Source: Cryptomeria japonica (Eukaryota > Streptophyta > Pinopsida > Cupressales > Cupressaceae). From it: a DNA stretch of 64,000 nt. Where the stretch lies: positions 141,736,897 through 141,800,896 of the forward strand of contig NC_081407.1 in assembly GCF_030272615.1 (NCBI RefSeq), written 5' to 3'. Positions within the stretch are counted from its first letter, which is position 1. Every line of letters begins with the position of its first letter. Under the pieces are notes generated by a model, which was not told the origin of the DNA, searched no databases, and worked only from the letters and a program-made list of their open reading frames with translations. Of this stretch, positions 11,210 to 21,959 are shown piece after piece. The position numbers and the translations under genes were made by a program.

Positions 11210-12027
11210 TGTTAGAATCGATGATAGTCCCAAAGATATTGAGAGGGGGGGGTGAATCAGTGTCAAACCGGTTAACAAAATATTTAAACTTATTTAGAAC
11301 TTTGTATCCCAAAACAATGTACCGGTAAATAAGAATTAATGCAGCAAATAAGAATAACAGAGACAGCATAGAGAACACACCATAACACAAGATATTTAAT
11401 GAGGAAATGTGGTGTGGGAAAAACCTCTGTCGGATTTGTGACCCACAATATTCACTCACTGGCCAATGAATAAATATTACTTACAATGAGGGGCATGCAC
11501 ATGCAAGGAGGCCAATTGCCTAGAGCTCACTGCTCAATCACAAAATAGAAGTCTCACTGACTTACAAAATGGATTTTCAAAATCCAATACAATGTACTTC
11601 TTTAGATCAACATCAACTATGCGAGGTTCAGTACCGATTTAAGCTCAGTCTATTACAAATACCTTAATTGTCAACTATATCACCTTATACAAAATGTATC
11701 ATTATATCCACTCTCTTAATCTTCTCACTTGTCTTACTCCTTCACTAAATGACCTATGAGATCTCATACATATATATGAGTCTTTTACAATATGTCATGT
11801 CGGCTTTTACAAAAGATAATTAAAATATAAAATAATAAACAAGAGTTTATTCCATATCGACTTTGAGTGCTGGTATGCATTATTGCCGTTGTCGGTGAAG
11901 TGCATGTTGGTGAATGTAGAAGTCTATTACCGGTGTCAGCAACTGCTCGTGGGTTGACAGATGATTTCCAGTTGGTTGCCATCAATGACAACATCAACTA
12001 TTCTCATAAGAGTGTAGAATGCCAACA
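11210..12027 (-). repeat. Element A 3' LTR
   Basis: Begins TGTTAGAATCG and ends CCAACA on the plus strand. It is paired with 16,967-17,803 along its length with scattered substitutions. It contains a G8 run near 11,245 followed by TGAATCAGTGTC. The 89-codon minus frame at 11,190-11,459 is just LTR sequence, repeated in the other LTR. Confidence 0.92.
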
Positions 12028-12041
12028 ATCTCCCCCTTTGG
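12028..12041 (-). other. Element A polypurine tract
   Basis: The minus strand reads CAAAGGGGGAGAT directly before the 3' LTR. It is the expected plus-strand primer site. An almost identical tract adjoins the 3' LTR of copia element B at about 48,065-48,078. Confidence 0.8.
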
Positions 12042-12422
12042 CATTGATGGCAACACTCATGAGAAAAATCAAAATTGTTCCAAAAAACTGAAGTCCAAAT
12101 AGTTTCCAAAAGGATATGCTCCCCCTGAGCAAATGATCTCCTCTGAATAACCATAACCATTTTTCTCTCCACTACTCCCCCTTTGACATCAATGACAAAG
12201 GTTGTCAAAAATTGTCAAATGAGTGCAAAAATTTCACCACAAAGTCTGTAACCGATTGGTTACAATCTAAAAGATATCTGCTAAAACCAAATTAAGACTT
12301 CGCATAAACCTTTTGTTGTCATTCAAGGTTGCCTCAGTCTCTTGGATCGTGTTAGTGAGATGATGCATGTGATCTTCCAGTGATCGTTCTCCTTGAAGTA
12401 ATGCCTTGGATATTTCAATTCT
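12042..12422 (-). other. Element A 3' untranslated interior
   Basis: No coding motif was seen between the end of ORF2 and the polypurine tract. It contains two further CCCCCT/CCCCCTTTG patches (about 12,121 and 12,175) resembling the polypurine tract. Confidence 0.5.
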
Positions 12423-15400
12423 CTAAGATATAAGATTGTCCAACTTGGGACCAAGTTTATTTTTCAGTTCCTTGACATTAGACCTTATCCTTGCCTTTTC
12501 TTTTTCAAGTTTATCTAGTTTTTCTTCAAAGCCTGCCATTTCTTGCTCAAAAAATGATATGTAGCCGGATGATCCAATTATGTTATTAGCTATGTCATCA
12601 ATTTCTTTTTGTATTTTATTGATCTCCTTGTCTATGTCCTCTATCAAAATGTGTGGTTTGCATGTCTCCCTATACAGCTCTTTGTATTCCAAAATTGTAG
12701 AGTTCAGTGTTGGTAATAATGTATTCAAGTGTTCAGTGCACTTATTTATGGTGTCATCAAAGAATTTGTCCTTCTCTTTTTCAACTCTCTCCTTTATTGT
12801 ATCCTCGTTCAATTTGTCAACTGTTATTATGTTGTTAGCAATAAATTTGGACAATGTGTCCAATTTACCTAAAGAATCCTTAATATGATCTATGTTAGAT
12901 TTTGGTACAATCAATTTAAGAATTGGTATAGTGTCATCAATTGCTTTGTAGGCCAAAGCATTGCAATCTGTTAAATTTTTGATTGAATCCAGAAGTACCT
13001 CTGTTACATTAGTAGGTTTGAATTCACTTGATGATGTATCGAATGTCTGACCAATTGCCTTTATTACCTTTGTGCTTCCATCAGTTGTAACTATTTTTCT
13101 TGTGTTTACCTCTGGTGGATCAGTTTGTGTTTGCATCTCAAATAGCAAGGGTTTATCAGATTGCTTTGATGTCATTGTGATTGCCAATTTATCTGCCATA
13201 GTATGTACCTCTGCCTCAGTAGGTTTCTCAGTAAGTTTAGCTACCAGTAACTCAGTCTCAGGTGGACTTGTACTAGCATCTATTCCTTCAGTGGGTTTCT
13301 CTGCTTCTAATGATTGCTTTGTTTGGATTGGGATCTCAACCTCAACTACCTCTACCGGTTTCTCAGACATGTTGCCACTATCAACATTGTCTACCTTAAC
13401 CTCTATATTGTCCTCATCTACAACAATATTCACTTCCTGAGTGCCCACATTCATGGTGAATAGCATCTCAGATTCGGTATTTGTGTCATCATGTGTAACA
13501 CCTTCAGTGTCAATAACCGGTGGAACATTTGTATGTACTGGTGCAGTATCCAAAGGTGGCAGTAGGTTGTCAGTGATCTTGATGTTTGGAATACCACCAA
13601 CTTTACCTTTGCCCTTGTCCTTATCCTTTTACTCTTCCTGCCATCAGACTTACTTGCCAGTGACCATTGACAAAAACAGATCGGTTAGCCTCGGAGATTA
13701 ATTCATCAATTTCTTCTTTTTAATTTACAAGATGTACAGCTAGAATTTTTTCAACTTTTAGTTTCTTGTCTAATTCCATCACTGCAATCCTTTTTGCTTC
13801 CAATCTCCTATACAGATCATTGGGTAGGTCATCCACAACTTCCATTAAAACCTTTTTGTATATGTCCAGATGTAAAATGATACTATTTTCAATACTTTCT
13901 TTGTCAAAGTCATTAAATGTGTTATACAATTTGTGTACATTAGCCAAGTTTCCATCATCAGTTATTTCACTCAATAAATCATTCAAATAAAGAGTAATAG
14001 GTTGTTGTTTCAACTTTTGAGTCAGTTTCATTTGTGGTTCCCTTACTACCTATTGTTTCTTCCTCAAGGTCCTTGTTCTCTTAGGTGAAGGAGAGGGTAC
14101 CGGTGAAGGTTTTCTCTTCCTCCTTTCCACTCTTTTAAACTCAGCTGCCTTGTCACTGTCAGAAGATGTGCCAACCAGTGAAATGTGTGCCTCCGGTTGC
14201 AGTCCTTCAAGTTCACTCGCCGATATGCCACTGATGTTCATTACATTTTCCTTGATTTCTCGTACATTCTTGGATGCATCCTTAATATGTTTTTCTCTTT
14301 TCTTTCTTTGCTTCAATATTTTTACACCACTTTCAATAGTCTCAACAGTACCAAAAACTTGTTCTGTTGGTTCTCTCGGTGCATCTAATAAATATTTTGC
14401 ATAAGTCTCAAGAATGTTAAGATCCACCTCATATCCCATTTCAGTCACCCATATAGTCCTAGGGAGTACAACTTCCATCCATGTCTCATCTTTCTTGATA
14501 ACAAAACAAATTTCTTTGTCATATTTATCCACTATACTCTTCAGTAGTCTTTCTCTAGTTTTCATTTTAGCTTGGAAAGCTTTGAAGTATTTAATTATGT
14601 TGTTGTCTCTAGTAGTTCCCATGCTGGTAAAAGCTTCCTGTAATTGTTTCCTACCGGTATGTCTATCCAAAGTCTTTAGGTCCTGTACTGGGAAATTCCT
14701 TAGACAAGTAGAACATTAAACATACCAAAAGATTTCCAAAGTGGAATGTCCATTTCTTATCTCCTTTAATCTTTTTCAAATTGTCAACAAGTTCATCTTT
14801 TATCCATTCAAACACATTTATCATTGCGTTGTTGTTAACCATCTCATAAGCATTGTTAATACAAAGACTAGAAACTGAATTTAACCTATTTGCATGTGTA
14901 GTCTTGTAACCTAGCACCATACTTACAAATCTCACATTGATGTCTTTGATAGCATTCACTCTTACTGATCTATTGTTAGATGTTGCTCCTATTAGGGTCA
15001 TTACTTTGTTGTTAGGGATCTTCTTTATTTTGTCAGGTCTATTGCCGGTTGAGGGCAAACTAGTTACTACCCTAATTGCTTGCTGGGTTATTTTGCAGAC
15101 AAAATCCAACCATAGAAATTCTCCATGTGCTCTACTTAAAACAATTCTTACTACTTCCTTTGGAAATTGAGGAATGTTCAGTATCTCCACAAAACCTAGA
15201 GTTTTTATAATCTTGTGTTTGGGTTTAACCACGCCATGTTCATCACAAATTACCTTAGTATACATTTTCATCAACTCTTCAGAACCTAGTTCTTCTATAT
15301 TGCAATGTATATAAATCCTAGGGTCTTCTGCAAATGCTACACCTTTAGAAATTTTTGAAAATGCCCCTATAGAGTCATCTTGTTTAGCAATCTCAGGAAT

Positions 15401-15484
15401 TATCTTAAATACGGGCCTAGGGCATTTCACATTTTCCACAATAGTAGGGTTCACAATAAACTCGGGAGCATAAGAAGAAGCCAT
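12423..15484 (-). pseudogene. Element A ORF2: long protein of unknown family, frameshifted
   Basis: Four overlapping minus-strand frames (15,484-14,663; 14,670-14,050; 14,031-13,720; 13,553-12,423) read as one broken gene of roughly 1,000 codons. The first 270 residues look globular, with EFLWLDFVCKITQQAIRVVT and a closing HFGNLLVCLMFYLSKEFP. A second globular part follows (ETWMEVVLPRTIWVTEMGYE). Then come a Lys/Arg/Pro/Ser-rich stretch like a nuclear-localisation signal (RRKRKPSPVPSPSPKRTRTL), a Thr/Glu-rich low-complexity region and a C-terminal coiled coil (FEEKLDKLEKEKARIRSNVK). No pol motif is present. The core can be aligned by eye with ORF D at 61.8-64 kb. I do not recognise the family. 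The start MASSYAPEF at 15,484 is chosen as the first Met of the open frame. Confidence 0.7.
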
Positions 15485-15825
15485 TGAAAAATACCTTTAA
15501 CTATCTGAAAATATTCTAAATGCTTGAAGAGATCACTTCGCACCTTCGCCTTGAATGCCTTTGCTCTTTTTCATGCTCTCTACTAATTTGAATGCTCGGT
15601 GAAGCAAAAATGAGGGAAATCCGATGATTTATAATGACATTTCTCTTACCAACCATATTAAATGCTGGCCGGTTAAGTGAAAACTTAACACATCTACCGG
15701 TAAAGAAGAAATCTATCTTCTCACCATCGACCGAGGTTAATCTGCATGATTTTCAACTTGCTGCAATACCCCCAAAGGGTTACTTCTCATTTGGATGAAG
15801 AATCTCCTGCTGGTGGAGGGTTGCT

Positions 15826-16922
15826 CTATTCTACCGGTATAGAGATAGTCTCATCAACATTCTGATCTCTCTTCCTAATCCATTGTTTTGAAAATTCTTG
15901 CTTTACCTCATCTACCTTTTCTTTGCCTTTCAAACTGGATCCTTTATTATTTGCTGGTGAAGTCTTGCTTCTACAAAATTTTGCAATATGTCCAATTTTG
16001 TTACAAGCATAACAAGTCACATTATTCCTGTTAATAACTTTTCCATATCCTATGTCGGTTTGTGTTCTGCATTGATTAGATAAGTGTCCATATCTTCCAC
16101 AAACATAACATTTCACATTCATTCTGCAGTTTTATGAATTATGACCAACTTTGTTGCATTTGGAACATTGAACGGTGGGTGCATTGATATTCAGATTGTT
16201 TCTAAATCTACATTGATTTTCTCTATGACCATATTTGTTTCAATTGAAACATTTTCCATTAAATTTATAAGCACTAGGTTGTCTTATCGGTTTGTTCTGA
16301 TCTAGATTGTTTGCAGTGCCGAAACATTCTCAAACTTCAAATCCAAGTACATTAGTATCTCCATTAGGTTTCTGACTTTTCAGCATATTATCAAGCTCCT
16401 CTAAACTTTTCTTGAATTTCTCTTTGTGTTGATTTGCAGTAGCCAACTCAATTTCCAAAATTCTGTTTTCTCTCATGAGCTCAGTTTTATCATGTTGCAT
16501 GTGAATTAGTTTTGTCTTCAACATATCATTTTCATGACTAAGTCTCAGATTTTCATTTTCAGCATCATTGAGTCTCCTAGTCAAGTCTTCTTCATTTTCT
16601 TTGTCTTCAATGTCTTTACAAAACATCATAGTCATATCTTGCATTTCATTCTTCATAGTATTGTTTCTTGTCTCAACTTGTTTGCAAGTTCTCTAAGAGT
16701 TTCTTTTTCATCATCCTCATTATGCATCTGCATATGAAGTTCTTTTCTTTTGTTCTTTGCAATAACTAGGTTATTTTGAAGTGCCAAAATGAATTCTTGA
16801 GCAGTTTTAAGTTCATCCTCCAATCTGATGTTCTTCACCTTTTCTGCAACATAGTCTACAAGAGCTCCTTCCAATTGTTTCCTTAAGTTCTCCATTTGTA
16901 CCGATGTCAAAATTTTCCTCAA
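15826..16922 (-). pseudogene. Element A ORF1: coiled-coil protein with four CCHC zinc knuckles
   Basis: Gag-like nucleic-acid-binding protein read through two or three frames. It begins with about 190 residues of heptad-rich helix (LRKQLEGALVDYVAEKVKNI; LENENLRLSHE-like repeats in 16,330-16,656). An array of four CX2CX4HX4C knuckles follows: a damaged CFN-stop-NKYGHRENQC, CSKCNKVGHNS-stop-NC, CYVCGRYGHLSNQC and CYACNKIGHIAKFC. It lies first after the PBS, the Gag position. Four knuckles behind a long coiled coil is unusual for copia Gag, which normally has one or two. A classical capsid domain was not recognised. Confidence 0.75.
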
Positions 16923-16951
16923 GCTATTAGGCTTTTGAAAATAGAGGATTA

Positions 16952-16964
16952 GGCTTTGATACCA
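16952..16964 (-). other. Element A primer-binding site (tRNA-Met type)
   Basis: The minus strand reads TGGTATCAAAGCC, two bases inside the right LTR, as in copia-type elements primed by initiator tRNA-Met. Confidence 0.85.
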
Positions 16965-16966
16965 AT

Positions 16967-17803
16967 TGTTAGAATCGATTACAGTCCCAAAGACACTGAG
17001 AGGGGGGGGGGGGGGGGTGAATCAGTGTCTAAACGGTTAACATAATATTTAAACTTATTTAGAACTTTGTATCCCAAAATAGTGTACCAGTAAATAAGAA
17101 TTAATGCAGCAAATAAGAATAACAGAGACAACATAGAGAACACACCATAAAACAAGATATTTAACGAGGAAACCCGGTGTGGGAAAAACTTCGGTGGGAT
17201 TTGTGACCCACAATATTCACTCACTAGCCAATGAATAAATATTATTTACAATGAGGGGCCTGCACATGCAGGAAGGCTAGCAGCCTAGAGCTCACTGCTC
17301 AATCACAAAACAGAAGTCTCACTAACTTACAAAATGGATTTTCAAAATCCAATACAATGTACTGCTTTAGATCACCATCAATTATGCCAAGTTCAGTACC
17401 GGTTTAAGCTCAGTCTATTACAAATACTTTCGTTGTCATCTATATCACCTTATACAAAATGTATCATTATATCCACTCTCATAATCTTCTCACATGTCTT
17501 ACTCCTTCACTAAATGACCTATAAGATCTCATACATATATATGAGTCTTTTACAATATGCCATGTCGGCTTTTACAAAAGATAATTACAATATAAAATAA
17601 TAAATAAGAGTTTATTCCATGTCAACTTAGAGTGCTGGTATGCATTATTATTGTTGTTGGTGAAGTGCCTGCCAGTGAATGTAGAAGTCTATTGTCGGTG
17701 CCGGTAATTGTCGGTGGGTTGACAAATGATTTCCAGTCGGTTGCCAGTTGGTTGCCATCAATGACAACATCAACTATTCTCATAAGAGTGTAGAATGCCA
17801 ACA
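16967..17803 (-). repeat. Element A 5' LTR
   Basis: Same ends as the left copy. It differs by many substitutions and by a G17 homopolymer (17,001-17,017) where the left LTR has G8, so some time has passed since insertion or the run has slipped. Confidence 0.92.
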
Positions 17804-18032
17804 ATCTCTTTGTTGAAAAGCATGTCTTTGCAAAATTTCTCCATCAAACTCTATACCGCAGCCATGTAAGTAATGACAAAAATGGTGTAGGAATGTCCTA
17901 TGTTTTAATAAGATCTTGTGATTGATATACAAGAACCTTATTCTTTTTTGAGTAGCTTTATAACTGGGTTTTCTTTTCTTAAGGTGACACTTAAAAGTCA
18001 TATAAGCATCTGACAGTTTACAAGTTTGTTTG
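17804..18032 (-). mobile_element. T1 right-hand fragment (leader), between elements A and C
   Basis: Starts with ATCTC, the partner of the GTCTC flank of element A. On the minus strand it encodes a basic peptide containing LKKRKPSYKATQKRIRFLYI. That resembles KLKKRQPSPRALIKRSKFLY in element C (29,031-29,252). This argues that it is retrotransposon leader and not unique DNA. The fragment stops at the left end of C. Confidence 0.6.
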
Positions 18033-19505
18033 TGTATGCTGGAAATGTGGTATCAACCTGCAAGAGGAGAAAACAATTCAAACACACACATGAAACATTG
18101 CATTAGAGGTTAAAAATCCAAACAAAGCAAGTTAATACATCTAAACTCCTAAAATCGTTCCATGTTCCTCTATCTCCAAGGATCTTCAAGATTCAAGGTG
18201 GCTCTCAGCTTGGAAGAGAACTTGATTCTTTAAGATGACAACCTAAAGAACAAGATTTAAATGGTTCTAAGATATAAATAAATACAACCAAGTCCCTAGT
18301 GATGAATTAGAGATGAAACTAGATGATGATAAGATGCAAGATATTGATATGCAGCTTGAACTAGTATGAAAATGATACTAAGATGAAACTAACATGATAT
18401 GAGATTAACATGATATATCTAAGATTATAATGCTATCAAAATGATCTAAAATGTTATTCTATCAAAGTGAGATAATATGCTTAATGTTATGAGACTATGT
18501 TTGATGCACAAAGACTTGATTTTTTTGAAGAAGGAATGGGCTCTATTTATAGGAAAAACAGGACAATGAAGGGTCAAGATTGGATGATCTTATCAAGGGC
18601 CATGATTGAAAGCTATCAATCCATGTTTACAATTCTCACCAATCAAATGGTGACAATTGTCAACATAAGATTGCTTGAGAGGAGATGTAAGAAGCATTAA
18701 ATGCTTGAGAAGACCTCATGGTAACCTTAGAAGGTAAGGGTTAAGGTTAGGTTAAGATTACTCATTGGATAAAGCTTTTACCCAAAGGATAAATTCTTGT
18801 GCAAGGGCTAAAGGAATAACCATGGTCAAAGCAATGAATGCTTGATGAGACCCTATGGTTAGATGAGGGTTGAGTTAGGCAAAAAGTCTCTAACCATGCC
18901 AAAAAGAGTTAGTTAACCATTAATGGTTTGGAAGACTTTGGGGACAAATTTGTAAGAGTCCTTCCAAATTTGGGGGAACTCAACAAGTAAGCTTGTTGAA
19001 GGCATAGAGGCTTTAATGCCTTGGAAGACTTTCCTCCAAATTTGAGAAGTGACATCCTCAAATTTAGGGAAAGGGGATAATTGAAGGGTTTAGGCTAATT
19101 GATTAGGATTAGATGGGTTATAGAAGAATCTAGAAAGAGGGTTAGGAGGCAAGTGGGAGATGTAGGAGAATGCAAATGGATGGAGGGTAATTTTAATTAA
19201 AATAAATTGCTTTATTTCAACAAAAATAGATGCAAGTGGGGGATTTAACTAAATTAGATTTATTTATTTGAAGTGAACAATTTAATTAAGAGGAGAGAGA
19301 GTGGATTTAATTAAATAAAATAATTTATTCAATTAAATGACATGAAAGGCTTAGGTGAATTTAAATAAATAAATTAAATAATTTATTTAATCAAATAGAG
19401 GAATGTAGATGATTTAATTAAATTAGATTTAACTAAATAGAGGAATGAGAATAAAATGAACATTAAATATTCATTTAGGAAAGTGGTCATTTTTATACAT
19501 CTACA
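18033..19505 (-). repeat. Element C 3' LTR
   Basis: 1,473 bp, collinear with 32,531-33,954 and clearly diverged from it. Both contain GTTGAGTTAGGCAAAAAGTC and end in a patchwork of TTAATTAAAT-type AT repeats that accounts for most length differences. Confidence 0.92.
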
Positions 19506-19519
19506 TTTTGCCCCTCTTT
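19506..19519 (-). other. Element C polypurine tract
   Basis: The minus strand reads AAAGAGGGGCAAAA immediately before TGTAGATG of the 3' LTR. It is the plus-strand priming site. Similar GGGGC-A-rich patches recur in the interior (see findings). Confidence 0.8.
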
Positions 19520-19837
19520 GAAGTGGCGTGTGTGCACATGTTGATTCAAAGAAAATTTATCGGATATGATGTCAAAATTTGATCGATGTGATGTTGTGGA
19601 TATGAAAATTTGATTTGATATGAAAAGTCGATATGAGATTGATGTCGATATGAAACTCATATGAAATTGGTGTTGAGATTTGATATGATAATGCCCCCTC
19701 GGGAGATCGTTCGTGCACAAAAGGCATGAATGATCTCTCGAAAGAAGAAGAATGCTATTTGAAAGATAGAAGAGTGGATAGTGATTACATCCATGGGTTT
19801 GATAAGATTGATTAGATTGATTGGGTTGAGATCAAAT

Positions 19838-20115
19838 CTAGTTTCAGGTATGACACCTCTTGTATAAGACATGGATGATCGAGCGTCTGGTTTCAGGAAT
19901 GATACCGCATGTATAAGACATGGATGATCAAGCGTCTGGTTTCAGGAATGATACCGCCTGTATAAGACATGGATGATCGAGCGTCTGGTTTCAAGAACAA
20001 TATATCCTATATAAGAGCTGATCAAAACATCTGGTTTCAGGAATGATATATCCTGTATAAGAACTAATCAAAACATCTGGTTTCAGGAAAGATACATCCT
20101 ATATAAGACATGACC
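19838..20115. repeat. Tandem array, ~59-bp unit, about 5 copies (in C)
   Basis: The unit contains GTATAAGACATGGATGATCG and then AGCGTCTGGTTTCAGGAATG. The first three copies are close to each other; the last two have drifted (AACATCTGGTTTCAGGAA). Confidence 0.85.
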
Positions 20116-20579
20116 GAAGATAGTTTGGAAGAATGATAGAAGATATGAAAGTGAAGAAAGATTCCATGATGATGCGATAGATATGCATGTGATGGATGCA
20201 ATGATGAATGATATGCATTATGTTTCTATATGAGATTTTATGAGGATTATGTGATGGTTAGATAAATGCTCTTGATCTCGATTATGATGTGAATGTATGA
20301 TTCATGATGAGATGAATGAAAATGTGATGATGTATTGCATTGATTTATGAGATGTTGGATGTTTATGATAATGATAATGATAATGAAATGATAATAATGC
20401 AAGATTAAAATGATATGCAACCTAATGCTAGATTTAAGATGATAATGATGTGCGGCTAATGCAAAGCTTAATATGCATTTTCGTTCTCAATGTTGCCATT
20501 TATTGTGATCAAAGTGCCAGTGCTTCCTTTGTTTTCATCATCAAGCCTTGATTTGTTGAAAGTTGATACAATCATCATG

Positions 20580-20700
20580 GTATAATTGAACCATAATGAC
20601 CTGAGTATAACTTACATGGATTTTGATATTGCAAGATGGCACAAGCATCGAGGTATAATTGAACCAAGATGACCTAAGTGTTGCTTGCGTAAATAGAAAA
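20580..20700. repeat. Direct duplication, ~64-bp unit (in C)
   Basis: GGTATAATTGAACCAWRATG followed by ACCTRAGT occurs at about 20,579 and 20,643. The minus-strand ORF over it (20,541-20,798) is not convincing as a gene. Confidence 0.65.
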
Positions 20701-21404
20701 GAGTTAACCTTTGTCCCATATAAATCTGAAATGTCCTCAGCGATATGCCACCTGATTGCTTCGTAGGACAAATTTGCATGGTAAAAGACTTCACTCACAA
20801 ATAGAAGACAAATAAAACATCACATTCCTTCCTTGCTTCTCTAGTCATTGAGACATCCTTGAGCCACTTAGGAGATATGATAAGAAAAAATTAACAACCA
20901 TAAGTAATCATGCATGCTATTGGAATGTATTCTTATCAAATAAAACATCTTGTAAATAGGTCTTTGTTTAGTTGAAATCAGTTTAAGTCCGTGATGTCTA
21001 GCCTTCTCGCATTGTCATTTGTCATTTGTTGGTTGTTCTAATCCTTGTTGTCTTGTTACGTGTTTGGTCTAATGTTGAAAATATTGAAGGTGAAATGCCC
21101 CCAACGAGGTCAGGATTTTGCCCCTTGTTGCTGATACTACTAAGATATGGATATGTACACTGATCACCAAGCCATAGTGGGATATAATTTTGATAACTGA
21201 TTCAGATAAACCAAGGACAGTGACTACGCTAAGTATGCCCATGATTAATAAGCATTTGTGAATTTCTGGTGATGTCTCAGACGGGTGGATATGATATGTA
21301 CAATATGATTTGTGAAACATGTACTACCATCAATTGATAAAGATAAGGCTAACTAGAATAAAATCCAGCAGTCATATTGATCTATGTCATTGTTTTGATT
21401 TGTT

Positions 21405-21650
21405 TGATGATTGATAAGAATGTCTGGTTTCAAAGAGTGAGTACCCCGTATAAAACCGATTTGTTTGGTTTTGAGTGTACCTATCCTTGTATAAGACATG
21501 TTGATGTTGATGTTGATAGATGGATTGATTATCAAGACTCGATGATTGATAGGAACGTTTGTTTTCAAAGAGTGAGTACCCTGTATAAGACCGATCTGTC
21601 TAGTTTCGAGTGTACCTGTCCCTGTATCAGACATGTTTGATGTTGATGTT
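21405..21650. repeat. Direct repeat, ~135-bp unit, two copies (in C)
   Basis: Both copies contain TTTCAAAGAGTGAGTACCC, then CGTATAARACCGAT, then TTTTGAGTGTACCTATCC or TTTCGAGTGTACCTGTCC, and end near GACATGTTGATGTTGATG. A separate TTTTTTATTTTTT-rich stretch follows at 21,778-21,835. Confidence 0.8.
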
Positions 21651-21959
21651 GATTTCGAGTAATGAATTGATTAACAAGACATGTGATTAGTTTGATTGCA
21701 GACTTTGAGATTTTTTTTTTCTATTGTTGAATTGATTTGATGGATGGTCCATGTGTTCATGCTTTGATTTTCAATTTTTATTTGATTTTGTCGATTTTTT
21801 ATTTTTTGGATTTTTTTATTTTTTTATTTTTTGGATTAGAAGAAAGATGTATTTGGTTGCCCCAATGTATAGAAAGACAAGGAATATTATGAATGGATGA
21901 ATGAACCATTGAGGTGGAAATGGATTTTTTGTCCATAGTTTTGATCAAGATCAAGGATG

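Larger units (their letters stand above)
11210..17803 (-). mobile_element. Element A: complete non-autonomous LTR retrotransposon with unknown ORF
   Basis: Two direct LTRs (818 and 837 bp) bound a 4.9 kb interior. A tRNA-Met-type PBS lies beside the right LTR and a polypurine tract beside the left LTR, so transcription runs on the minus strand. Flanks are GTCTC on the left and ATCTC on the right, a one-mismatch 5-bp target duplication inside T1. The interior codes for a coiled-coil/zinc-knuckle protein and a long ORF of unknown family. No protease, RT, RNase H or integrase motif was found. The TGTTGG...CTAACA termini and the PBS resemble Ty1/copia elements such as B. Confidence 0.85.

Noticed and set aside
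11190-11459. 89-codon minus frame that looks like a small membrane protein (also 16,979-17,224)
   Set aside because: Lies inside both LTRs of element A; its duplication is due to the LTRs, not to a gene family.
19838-20115. Regular ~59-bp repeats considered as a CRISPR-like array
   Set aside because: Whole units are repeated with no unique spacers, in a plant LTR element; it is a tandem repeat.
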